Source of the DNA: an uncultured Sphingomonadales bacterium | GTDB taxonomy: Bacteria; Pseudomonadota; Alphaproteobacteria; Sphingomonadales; Sphingomonadaceae | Direction of reading: 5' to 3' | NCBI GenBank assembly: GCA_903868655.1 | Contig: CAIPWG010000432.1 | Coordinates: 1 to 6,474, forward strand | DNA: 6,474 nt | Shown here: one piece after another, positions 1 through 6,410 of the stretch | Position numbering within the stretch: the first letter of the stretch is position 1 | How the letters are laid out: each line of letters opens with the position of its first letter | Program-made: the position numbers and the translations under genes | The notes under the pieces: model-generated | Told to the model about the DNA's origin: nothing | Database searches by the model: none | What the model saw: only the letters and a program-made list of their open reading frames with translations

Positions 1-77
1 CGCTGTTTGGGCTGAAGACCGGGGGCAACATTGACGCCATTTTGATGAGCTTGCCGCCAGAGGCAACCTGGGCCTGA
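1..77 (+). CDS. hemF: C-terminal end of oxygen-dependent coproporphyrinogen III oxidase (partial)
   Basis: The frame beginning at base 3 reads LFGLKTGGNIDAILMSLPP and then EATWA before a TGA at 75-77. This is the characteristic HemF C-terminus; E. coli HemF has the equivalent LFGLQTGGRTESILMSMPP. HemF is a cytosolic homodimeric enzyme that uses O2 to decarboxylate two propionate side chains of coproporphyrinogen III, giving protoporphyrinogen IX in haem synthesis. Only about 24 residues are present, so nothing can be said about the catalytic core. The protein stops soon after the LPP motif, without the roughly 20-residue tail of the E. coli enzyme; I believe this short end is normal in alphaproteobacterial homologues. 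The next gene begins 50 bp downstream on the same strand, so the two may be co-transcribed. Confidence 0.85.
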   Translation, partial: LFGLKTGGNIDAILMSLPPEATWA

Positions 78-127
78 TTGCGATTGCCCACGATGGCGCT
101 GCGGCTTTACCGCACGGCTTTCACGCG

Positions 128-724
128 GTGGCTGCCGGCGATCTTGCGGTGGTTGTGACAGCGCTGGAAATGACGACACTGCCTGAAGCGTTGCGCCGCC
201 CGGGTATGGAGGCCGATGTGCCGTTGCAACTGGTGCGGTGGTCCGCGTGCGATCCCGCGCGGTATCGGTTGTTGTACAACCGTGTCGGTGCGCCGTGGCT
301 GTGGTGGTCGCGGCTTGCGCTCGATGATGCGGCGCTGACTGCCGTTCTGCATGATCCAAAAGTCGAACTCTATGCCGTAACCGACCGTGCTCGCGTCGAA
401 ATCGGCATGATGGAGCTTGATTTTCGAACCCCTGATGCGTGTGAGATCGCGTTTTTCGGATTTGTGCCAAAGGCCACAGGGCAGGGGTTTGGCAAATGGC
501 TGATGCGGCGTGCGTTGCAACGCGCGTGGACCCGTGGCGACGATACCCCGGTGACGCGGGTGTGGCTGCATACGTGCACGCTGGATGATCCGCGTGCAGT
601 CGCGTTTTACCAGGCCCAGGGGTTTATGCCGGTGGCGCGGTTTGTCGAGGTCTTCCGCGATCCGCGGCTGAGCGGGCTGTTGCCGCCCGACAGCGCACCA
701 CTTCAACCGCTGATGGGCGATTGA
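128..724 (+). CDS. GNAT family N-acetyltransferase
   Basis: This 198-residue protein has a GNAT fold and should transfer an acetyl group from acetyl-CoA to an amine; the substrate is unknown. The acetyl-CoA loop lies around residues 109-126, with the glycines of ATGQGFGK at 118, 120 and 122. The upstream strand (EIAFFGFVP) and the later WLHTCTLDDPRAVAFYQAQGF (about 147-166) are typical of a GNAT subgroup I know from alphaproteobacteria, as are the conserved LYNRVGAPWLW segment (49-59) and the N-terminal VVTALEM (9-15). The usual Q/R that opens the acetyl-CoA loop is lysine 115. The GTG start at 128 is chosen because it is the furthest-upstream standard start in the open frame and keeps the VVTALEM segment; no clear Shine-Dalgarno sequence precedes it. 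Alternatives are ATG 170, which would cut that segment, and GTG 218, which has GGAGG five bases upstream. The 3' end overlaps the convergent gene by 22 bp. Confidence 0.88.
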   Translation: MAAGDLAVVVTALEMTTLPEALRRPGMEADVPLQLVRWSACDPARYRLLYNRVGAPWLWWSRLALDDAALTAVLHDPKVELYAVTDRARVEIGMMELDFRTPDACEIAFFGFVPKATGQGFGKWLMRRALQRAWTRGDDTPVTRVWLHTCTLDDPRAVAFYQAQGFMPVARFVEVFRDPRLSGLLPPDSAPLQPLMGD

Positions 725-1935
725 GCAGTCTTCAGCCGTGACTGTATCATGGCCACCAGCAGCAGCCCGGCAAATGGCATCAGATTGGCGTGAAGCGGCA
801 GTGCCAGGGCACGCGTGGCCAGAGGGGCCAGCCACAGGCCAATCACTGCCGGCTTTTCCCAGGCCCGCCAGCCTTGCGCGTGCGCAGCGGTCACCAGCCA
901 CAGCGTCGGTTGGATCAGGAATGGAAGATCATAGCTGAACAGATAGGGAGATGCGACCGCTGTGGCCGCCAGCATCAGCGCGCCGGTTCCGGCATTGATA
1001 CCGAGGCGCCGCGTGGTGCGCCACACGAGCGTCGCCAGCACCAGCGTGATGATGATTTGCCCGGCCAACGCCACTTCGGGCGTGGCCCAAACGCGCAACA
1101 GCGCATAAGGTGTGGCCATACGCAGAAAGAACGGACCACTGGTTTGCGCCATCAGGGTTGCGCTGACCGCGAAACTTCTGGGCCATGCGAGCCAGGTTTC
1201 AGCGCCAAACACCAGCGCTGACAGCAGGCACAGCGCCAGGGCCGAAGCGGCGCCTGCGCACAGCACGCTCCAGCGCCGCCCTGCCATCAGCCAGAGCGGC
1301 ACGAGGAGCGCCAAATGCGGCTTGATCACCAGCGCGCCGAACAGCGCACCAGAAAGAATTGTCCCGCGCTTTTCCGAGTGGCTGAGCGCAAGCACCCCGC
1401 CCACCAGCAAAGTGCCGGTGACAAACCCGTTTTGCGCATGGCACGCCGCGAGATAAGCCACGGGTGAGGCGAGCACGACCAGCGGGTCGTTGGGCAACAA
1501 GCGGCGGCATACCGCGAACCACAGTCCCCAGCCGGCCAGGGCCCAGACCAGCCACGCCATGCCGTATGGCATCAGGCCCAGGGGCGCGGCGAGAAACAGA
1601 TAAGGCGGCGGATTGACATAAGCGACCAGTTGCCCGGTATGGCTGGCCGCCTGGGCCGCGGTTTCGGCAGCAAGCGAATACGAATCCCATGGCAGACCGG
1701 CCAGGACCAGCCTGCCGGCCCCCCAGAATGCCAGAAAATCGCTGCCGATATGGCCTGTTGCCTCAGCAAATACGTGAGCCATCATTCGTGTGTAAGCGAT
1801 CAGGATAAAGATCGACAGGACGCGTACCCGCGCCCGGTCGGGCCAGCGGTTTGCGCGCAAGGCCGCGAACGCGCGTGCCAAAGGGGTCGCAGCGCGCGGC
1901 GCGATCATCGCAACAAGGGGCGTTGCCTTGCTCAT
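703..1935 (-). CDS. GT87/DUF2029-type polytopic membrane glycosyltransferase
   Basis: A 410-residue, very hydrophobic protein with roughly 10-12 predicted membrane segments after a basic N-terminus of about 38 residues. Its landmarks fit the GT87/DUF2029 family of integral-membrane, GT-C-fold glycosyltransferases, which use polyprenyl-phosphate sugars as donors. They are GSDFLAFWGAGRLVLAGLPW (about 64-83, with the acidic D66 in the first extracytoplasmic loop), NPPPYLFLAAPLGLMPYG (108-125), a KPH following a membrane helix (205-207), and SPYLFSYDLPFL near 329-340. Likely roles are envelope glycan, glycolipid or glycoprotein modification at the periplasmic face; no neighbouring gene indicates the substrate. 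The ATG at 1935 gives the longest sensible protein; ATG 1908 (residue 10) is a possible alternative, and neither has a strong ribosome-binding site. The gene is divergent from rel and its last 22 bp overlap the end of the acetyltransferase gene. The family call is strong and the reaction is inferred. Confidence 0.82.
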   Translation of the reverse strand: MSKATPLVAMIAPRAATPLARAFAALRANRWPDRARVRVLSIFILIAYTRMMAHVFAEATGHIGSDFLAFWGAGRLVLAGLPWDSYSLAAETAAQAASHTGQLVAYVNPPPYLFLAAPLGLMPYGMAWLVWALAGWGLWFAVCRRLLPNDPLVVLASPVAYLAACHAQNGFVTGTLLVGGVLALSHSEKRGTILSGALFGALVIKPHLALLVPLWLMAGRRWSVLCAGAASALALCLLSALVFGAETWLAWPRSFAVSATLMAQTSGPFFLRMATPYALLRVWATPEVALAGQIIITLVLATLVWRTTRRLGINAGTGALMLAATAVASPYLFSYDLPFLIQPTLWLVTAAHAQGWRAWEKPAVIGLWLAPLATRALALPLHANLMPFAGLLLVAMIQSRLKTAQSPISG

Positions 1936-2036
1936 CCTGGCCGCAGGTTAACCACGAAAACGTCAACGAATCATATCCGCATTCAGGGCGTTTTTCCTTG
2001 CTCTTCACCGCGATGTGGCTTCATCGTGCGGTCATC
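1936..2036. promoter_or_regulatory. Divergent intergenic region between the GT87 gene and rel
   Basis: This 101-bp gap must carry the promoters of both divergent genes unless they start further inside coding DNA. It is AT-richer than its surroundings. On the minus strand the hexamer TATGAT (plus-strand 1970-1975) is a good -10 candidate for the glycosyltransferase gene, 34 bases upstream of its ATG, but I see no matching -35 at 16-18 bases. For rel I find no convincing -35/-10 pair and no Shine-Dalgarno sequence in front of ATG 2037. The region's role is inferred from gene orientation more than from motifs. Confidence 0.35.
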
Positions 2037-4145
2037 ATGTTGCGCCAATACGAACTTGTCGAGCGCGTGCTCGCTTATGCCCCTGATGCGGACGAGGCGA
2101 TGCTGAACCGCGCGTATGTCTATACCGTGCAGAAACACGGCGCACAGAAACGCGCGAGCGGCGACCCCTATTTTTCGCACCCGGTCGAAGTGGCGGGCCT
2201 GATGACCGAGCTGAAGCTCGATCAGGAAACCATCATGACCGCGCTGTTGCATGACACGGTCGAAGACACGCTGGCCACCACCGCCGAGATCGAGCGGCTG
2301 TTTGGCGCCAATGTGGCGCGCATGGTCGATGGCGTGACCAAGCTGTCAAAAATCGAAACGATGACAGAGAACGAACGTGCAGCGGAAAACTTGCGCAAGT
2401 TCCTGTTGGCAATGAGCGAAGACTTGCGCGTTCTGCTGGTCAAACTGGCTGACCGGTTGCACAACATGCGCACGTTGCATTTCATCCGCAGCGAGGACAA
2501 GCGCCGCCGCATCGCGCGTGAAACCATGGAAATCTATGCGCCACTGGCCCAGCGCGTCGGCATGTACGAATATATGCGCGAAATGCAGTTGCTGGCGTTT
2601 CAACAGCTGGAACCAGATGCTTATGCCACGATCACCGGGCGGCTCGAAGCGATCCGCGCGGCGGGCGAGGGGCAGGTCGATGCCATCGCACTGGAAATCA
2701 AACAAGTCCTCGCCGGCACCGGGATGCGGGTGGAAGTCGCTGGCCGCGAAAAGCATCCATATTCGATCTGGAAGAAGATGGCCGAGCGCCATGTCTCGTT
2801 TGAACAGATCACCGATATCATGGCATTTCGGGTGATCACCGAAACGGTCGAGGACTGTTATGGTGCACTCGGCCTGTTGCACCGCACATGGCAGATGATC
2901 CCGGGGCGGTTCAAGGATTATATCTCCACGCCAAAGCTCAACGAATACAAAAGCCTGCATACCTCACTCATTTACAACAACGCGATGCGGGTCGAAGTTC
3001 AGATAAAGACGCAAGACATGCATCAAACCAACGAATATGGTCTGGCGGCGCATTGGGCCTACAAGCAGGGTGGGGTGCAGCCCGATGGCCAGGTTGGCTG
3101 GCTGCGCGATCTCGTCGAAATTCTCGATGCCAGCCACGATCCCGAAGAGCTGCTCGAAAACACGCGCATGGCGATGTATCAGGATCGCATCTTTGCTTTC
3201 ACGCCCAAAGGCGCGCTGTTCCAGTTGCCCAAGGGCGCAACCCCAATCGATTTCGCCTTTGCCGTGCACACCAATCTGGGGGCCGCCGCAGTCGGGGCCA
3301 AAATCAACGGGCGGCATGTGCCGCTGCGCACTCCCCTGATCAATGGTGATGTGGTGGAAATAATCCGCAGCCGCACGTCGGAACCGCAGCTGTCGTGGCT
3401 GTCGTTTGCGGTAACGGGCAAGGCCCGCGCCGCGATCCGCCGCGCGGTGCGACAAAAAGAACGCGCCGATATCGCGGTGATCGGGCGCAAACTTTACGAT
3501 GAAATTGTTGATCGCCTGCCGACCAAGATCGGCAAAAAAGCGCTGGCAGAAGCGATAAAACGCCTGAAGTTCAACAACGATGAAGAATTGATGGTGGCCA
3601 TCGGCCAGGCCCGCGTGAGCGACCGACAGGTGATGGAGGCGCTGGTGCCCGGCAGTGCGGTCAATCTGCCGCAAGGCGAAGAATGGCCACAAGACAGTTG
3701 GCCACGCCAGCAACGCACGATTGCGGTGCGCGGCCTGACCCCGGGGGCCGCGTTCAAGCTGGCCCCTTGCTGCCACCCGGTGCCGGGCGACCGCATTGTC
3801 GGCTTGCGGCGTCCGGGCATGGGAGTCGAAGTTCATTCGATTGATTGCCTGCAATTGGCCAATGGGGTCGATGCCGATTGGATCGACCTGTCATGGGAAA
3901 CCCCCAACGACGGAGCGGTGGGCCGCTTGCGCGCTGAACTGTACAATCGTCCCGGTACATTGGCCGAAATGGCGGGCATTTTTGGCAAGAACCACGCCAA
4001 CGTGGTGAATCTGGAAATGACCCAACGGGAAAACCCCTTCCACACATATGTCGTGGATCTGGAAGTGCGCGATCTGGCGCATCTGACACGGATCATCAGT
4101 GCTCTGCGCGCGAGTGACGCTGTGGCGCAAGCAGAGCGGATGTGA
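2037..4145 (+). CDS. rel: Bifunctional (p)ppGpp synthetase/hydrolase, RelA/SpoT homologue (long RSH)
   Basis: A 702-residue long RSH enzyme that makes (p)ppGpp from ATP and GDP/GTP and degrades it again, controlling the stringent response. The HD hydrolase domain comes first, with metal ligands H48, H72, D73 and D139, the catalytic E76-D77 pair and N143. All are in place and offset by exactly five from the Streptococcus Rel numbering. The synthetase domain follows: GREKHPYSIWKKM (236-248), catalytic D260, RFKD at 291-294 (the bifunctional type, not RelA's EFDD), TPKLNEYKSLHT (298-309), and E320 in VEVQIKT. The TGS domain lies at about 385-447, the conserved CCHPVPGD at 578-585, and the C-terminal ACT domain at about 628-702. 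The usual NGY glycine is E303 and the usual arginine of QIRT is K324. ATG 2037 begins MLRQYELVERV, the family N-terminus; the frame stays open upstream to 1851 and ATG 2013 is a less likely start. The gene is transcribed alone, with divergent and convergent neighbours. Confidence 0.96.
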   Translation: MLRQYELVERVLAYAPDADEAMLNRAYVYTVQKHGAQKRASGDPYFSHPVEVAGLMTELKLDQETIMTALLHDTVEDTLATTAEIERLFGANVARMVDGVTKLSKIETMTENERAAENLRKFLLAMSEDLRVLLVKLADRLHNMRTLHFIRSEDKRRRIARETMEIYAPLAQRVGMYEYMREMQLLAFQQLEPDAYATITGRLEAIRAAGEGQVDAIALEIKQVLAGTGMRVEVAGREKHPYSIWKKMAERHVSFEQITDIMAFRVITETVEDCYGALGLLHRTWQMIPGRFKDYISTPKLNEYKSLHTSLIYNNAMRVEVQIKTQDMHQTNEYGLAAHWAYKQGGVQPDGQVGWLRDLVEILDASHDPEELLENTRMAMYQDRIFAFTPKGALFQLPKGATPIDFAFAVHTNLGAAAVGAKINGRHVPLRTPLINGDVVEIIRSRTSEPQLSWLSFAVTGKARAAIRRAVRQKERADIAVIGRKLYDEIVDRLPTKIGKKALAEAIKRLKFNNDEELMVAIGQARVSDRQVMEALVPGSAVNLPQGEEWPQDSWPRQQRTIAVRGLTPGAAFKLAPCCHPVPGDRIVGLRRPGMGVEVHSIDCLQLANGVDADWIDLSWETPNDGAVGRLRAELYNRPGTLAEMAGIFGKNHANVVNLEMTQRENPFHTYVVDLEVRDLAHLTRIISALRASDAVAQAERM

Positions 4146-4177
4146 AGCTACGGCTTATCGCGTAATCAGCGTTAGCT
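4146..4177. terminator. Imperfect hairpin in the convergent gap, possible bidirectional terminator
   Basis: The 13-base arms 4146-4158 and 4165-4177 can pair at 10 of 13 positions (outer AGCTA with TAGCT, then a two-base mismatch, then GCT with AGC, one mismatch, and AT with AT) around the six-base loop CGCGTA. The hairpin begins at the base after the rel stop codon and covers the stop codon (4172-4174) of the opposing CoA-transferase gene. That is where a shared terminator would be expected. No T tract follows on either strand, so intrinsic termination is uncertain and the fold may be coincidental. Confidence 0.35.
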
Positions 4178-5326
4178 CGGCGCAGGCGCGCCCAGCGCGA
4201 TATTATCCTGCCCGATTGTCGGCGCGGGCCCGGTTTCGATTGTTCCGGCAGAGAACTTTACCGGTGCGCGCAAATGCAGGTAATCGCCCTCGGTCGGGTG
4301 GGTGCGCTGCTGAAACAGGCCCACCTCGATCAGATGCGGATCATCGGTGATGTCGTCCAGATCGCGCACCGGCATGGCCGGTATCTGGTTGTGGGCAAAC
4401 AGCGCGCTCCATTCGGCATTGGTGCGCATGGGCGTGCGCTTGGCGATTTCGGCATAAACCTGAGAGATATTTGCGGCGCGCGCCCGTGGTGTTGCAAAGC
4501 GTTCTTCGTCCACCAGATGGTCTGCACCCAGCAGGGCAAAGACTTTCAACATGGCGGCATCGGTATAAGGAACCAGGCTGATGTGTCCGTCTGCCGTCGG
4601 GAAAGGTTGGCGAAACCGATCGATCTGGCGCGGATAGCCTGCTGGTTCCTGCGGCGGAATCAGCGTGGCGCCAAACAGGTGTTCTTGCGCCATGAAATGC
4701 GTAAAGGTTTCAAACATCGGCACTTCGACGAATTGCCCGGTTCCAAATCGCAGCTTGTGCACGATCGCGGCCAGAATGGCATAAGCGCCGTGCAGCCCCG
4801 CCACTTTGTCGGCAATCAGCGAGGGGAAGTAGCGCGGGGCCGGGTTGCCATCGGCACGGGGCAACAGCGTTGTGGTGCCTGTCGCGGCCTGGATCACATC
4901 ATCATACGCCTGAAGGTCGGCATAAGGTCCATCCGATCCGAAGCCGACGCAATGCACATAGATGATATCGGGCCTGATCGCGCGCACCGCGTCATAGCCA
5001 AAGCCCAGCCGTTCGATCGCCAGCCCACGCACATTGTGAATGAACACATCGGCCTCAGCCAATTGCGCATGGAGCGCCGCCTTGCCCGCAGCAGTTTTCA
5101 GATCAAGCGCGAGCGACCGTTTGCCCTTGTTGAGATTGAGTGTGCACGGGCCCATGCCGGGGGTGTTGCGTGGCTGACCGGCATGGCGGAACTGGTCCCC
5201 CGTCAGGCCCTCAACTTTGATCACGTCAGCACCCAGATCCGCCATGATCTCGGTGGCATAAGGGCCAAACACCACGCTCGTCAGATCGACAATACGAATG
5301 CCTTCAAGCATTTTAGGTGCGTCCAC
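4172..5326 (-). CDS. CaiB/BaiF-type (class III) CoA-transferase
   Basis: A 384-residue protein of the family III CoA-transferase/racemase superfamily (formyl-CoA transferase, CaiB, alpha-methylacyl-CoA racemase). These cytosolic interlocked dimers move CoA between carboxylic acids through an aspartyl-CoA anhydride. The family opening LEGIRIVDLTSVVFGPYAT is at 7-25, followed by ADLGADVIKVE (29-39), NLNKGKRSLALDL (64-76) and the VHCVGFGSDGPYAD region (124-137). D173 in SLIADKVAGLHG aligns with the catalytic D169 of Oxalobacter formyl-CoA transferase. The small C-terminal part has the usual IPAMPVRDLDDITDDPHL motif (about 324-341). GTG 5326 is chosen because AGGGGAG lies eight bases upstream. 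A GTG at 5347 keeps the frame open but would place that site inside the gene, and ATG 5311 is a weaker alternative. The substrate is not predictable: no CoA ligase, dehydrogenase or hydratase is nearby. The isomerase gene ends 54 bp upstream on the same strand. Confidence 0.92.
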   Translation of the reverse strand: MDAPKMLEGIRIVDLTSVVFGPYATEIMADLGADVIKVEGLTGDQFRHAGQPRNTPGMGPCTLNLNKGKRSLALDLKTAAGKAALHAQLAEADVFIHNVRGLAIERLGFGYDAVRAIRPDIIYVHCVGFGSDGPYADLQAYDDVIQAATGTTTLLPRADGNPAPRYFPSLIADKVAGLHGAYAILAAIVHKLRFGTGQFVEVPMFETFTHFMAQEHLFGATLIPPQEPAGYPRQIDRFRQPFPTADGHISLVPYTDAAMLKVFALLGADHLVDEERFATPRARAANISQVYAEIAKRTPMRTNAEWSALFAHNQIPAMPVRDLDDITDDPHLIEVGLFQQRTHPTEGDYLHLRAPVKFSAGTIETGPAPTIGQDNIALGAPAPS

Positions 5327-5334
5327 GCGGTGTT

Positions 5335-5341
5335 CTCCCCT
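5335..5341 (-). promoter_or_regulatory. Ribosome-binding site of the CoA-transferase gene
   Basis: On the minus strand AGGGGAG (plus-strand CTCCCCT) stands eight bases before GTG 5326. It is the clearest Shine-Dalgarno sequence in the window. It decides the start in favour of GTG 5326 over the upstream GTG 5347 and the downstream ATG 5311. Confidence 0.65.
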
Positions 5342-5380
5342 CTGCACTGGTTCAATTAGCGTTCTGTTATGCCACCAGGT

Positions 5381-6334
5381 TCAGGGCGCGCGGCGCACCG
5401 GCACGGGCACGTTACAGGCATCGACACCACCGGCCGGTTGCACAAAAAACCGGTCTCTTCGATTGGCGCGGGCATCGGCGTAGCGCAAGAATGTGCGGCT
5501 GTTGGTTGCAAGATACTGATACCGCGGCAAGGTGGGCAAATCGGTGCCGGTGCGGATGGCGATGATCGGCACACGTTCGGAGGCCTTGGCATAAAACCCC
5601 AGCGCCTCGGTGCCGCGCGGCAGGATCGACAGCCATTCGATCCCTTCGATGATTCGACCGACCAACGCGATATTGCGGTCGAGCTGCCGCGGGGCTTGCC
5701 CGATTACCGCGTAAAGTTCGGCGCCGCTGCCCGTATCCGGCGGATAGTCGCGGCCGACCCCGACCATGCCATAGCAATGCAAAGGCCAGGCATGGTCTGT
5801 GTCAAGCCCGACCGGCCATCCGGCGATGATTCGTGTTTCGTGGGCATAGGCATCGGGCCCCAGCGACAGCGCGGTGTCTGTACCGGCGGGCAGGGCAAAA
5901 CGCGGGACCAGATAACCGCCCTCTCCATTGTCGATCAGGCCGGGGGCCAAAGGCTTTGCTTTGGCTTTGTCATCCCCGTCCGGATCGCCCCATTGCACGA
6001 CATAATTGTCCTGGGCGCGGTTTACGCTTGTGCCATCCCACCAGTGCGCGGCGGCCAGCTTGCGGATATTGCTGATCCACCCTTGTGAAAATGGCGCAGG
6101 CAGGAACTGGATCACCACCCGCCGAGCGTGCCCCATGGCGTCGGGCGCCAGATCCATGACCAGCAAGTCCGCCGGCGCGATCGCAACCCATTCATCAGGC
6201 CGGGCCTGCGCAACAATTTCGGGTGGAGATGGCACCTCCGCCATCTGTGAACGCGCCATCGCCGACACATGCGTCAGCGCCAGCGCGAGAGCGAAATAAC
6301 CGGGACGGGCAAAACAAAAGCGGGGTGTCGACAT
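5381..6334 (-). CDS. Secreted cyclophilin-type peptidyl-prolyl cis-trans isomerase
   Basis: A 317-residue protein with an N-terminal signal peptide (basic start, hydrophobic FALALALTHVSAMA, probable cleavage after A27), so it probably acts in the periplasm as a proline isomerase or folding factor. The cyclophilin core begins near RRVVIQFLPAPF (71-82). WWDGTSVNRAQDNYVVQWGD (98-117) matches the DGTSFHR...QGGD block, with R106 and Q114 at the positions of human CypA R55 and Q63. GMVGVGRDYPPDTGSGAEL (189-207) matches the second core block. The histidine before the arginine is N105, and the positions of CypA W121 and H126 are not conserved. A long insert of about 70 residues separates the two blocks, and a C-terminal extension ends in CNVPVPVR. 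C187 and C307 are the only cysteines of the mature protein. I recall this larger architecture from sphingomonad homologues. ATG 6334 is chosen for the signal peptide; there is no strong ribosome-binding site. It lies upstream of the CoA-transferase gene on the same strand. Confidence 0.85.
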   Translation of the reverse strand: MSTPRFCFARPGYFALALALTHVSAMARSQMAEVPSPPEIVAQARPDEWVAIAPADLLVMDLAPDAMGHARRVVIQFLPAPFSQGWISNIRKLAAAHWWDGTSVNRAQDNYVVQWGDPDGDDKAKAKPLAPGLIDNGEGGYLVPRFALPAGTDTALSLGPDAYAHETRIIAGWPVGLDTDHAWPLHCYGMVGVGRDYPPDTGSGAELYAVIGQAPRQLDRNIALVGRIIEGIEWLSILPRGTEALGFYAKASERVPIIAIRTGTDLPTLPRYQYLATNSRTFLRYADARANRRDRFFVQPAGGVDACNVPVPVRRAP

Positions 6335-6361
6335 TATCACACCATGCCACCGCCTGCGCCC

Positions 6362-6390
6362 TTGCGAAACCCCCGCCATGCGGCTAGGGC
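6362..6390 (+). promoter_or_regulatory. Probable sigma-70 promoter of the tRNA-Ser gene
   Basis: TTGCGA (6362-6367, four of six consensus bases) and TAGGGC (6385-6390) are separated by exactly 17 bases, followed by a GC-rich stretch. Transcription would begin near 6397, leaving a short leader before the tRNA at 6411. The -35 and spacing are good; the -10 matches the consensus poorly. The call rests on spacing and position upstream of a stable RNA gene. Confidence 0.45.
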
Positions 6391-6410
6391 GCACGGCTTC
6401 CAGAGCATGC

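Noticed and set aside
107..901. 264-codon minus-strand open frame across the acetyltransferase gene
   Set aside because: It crosses the ends of two well-supported genes, and its translation is low-complexity Arg/His/Gln-rich sequence typical of an antisense shadow.
1851..2036. Possible 62-residue N-terminal extension of Rel
   Set aside because: The open frame runs antisense through the start of the glycosyltransferase gene, its residues resemble no RSH N-terminus, and the family N-terminus MLRQYELVERV begins exactly at ATG 2037.
2964..3854. 296-codon open frame on the minus strand inside rel
   Set aside because: It is the antisense of conserved rel domains, is rich in His, Arg and Gln as such shadows usually are, and has no recognisable motif.
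4274..5359. 361-codon open frame on the plus strand opposite the CoA-transferase
   Set aside because: It is a shadow in GC-rich DNA: the minus strand shows an intact family III CoA-transferase along the whole length, and the plus-strand translation shows no recognisable domain.
5369..6088. 239-codon plus-strand open frame opposite the isomerase gene
   Set aside because: The minus strand encodes a recognisable cyclophilin throughout; the plus-strand product shows no domain and no ribosome-binding site that I can see.
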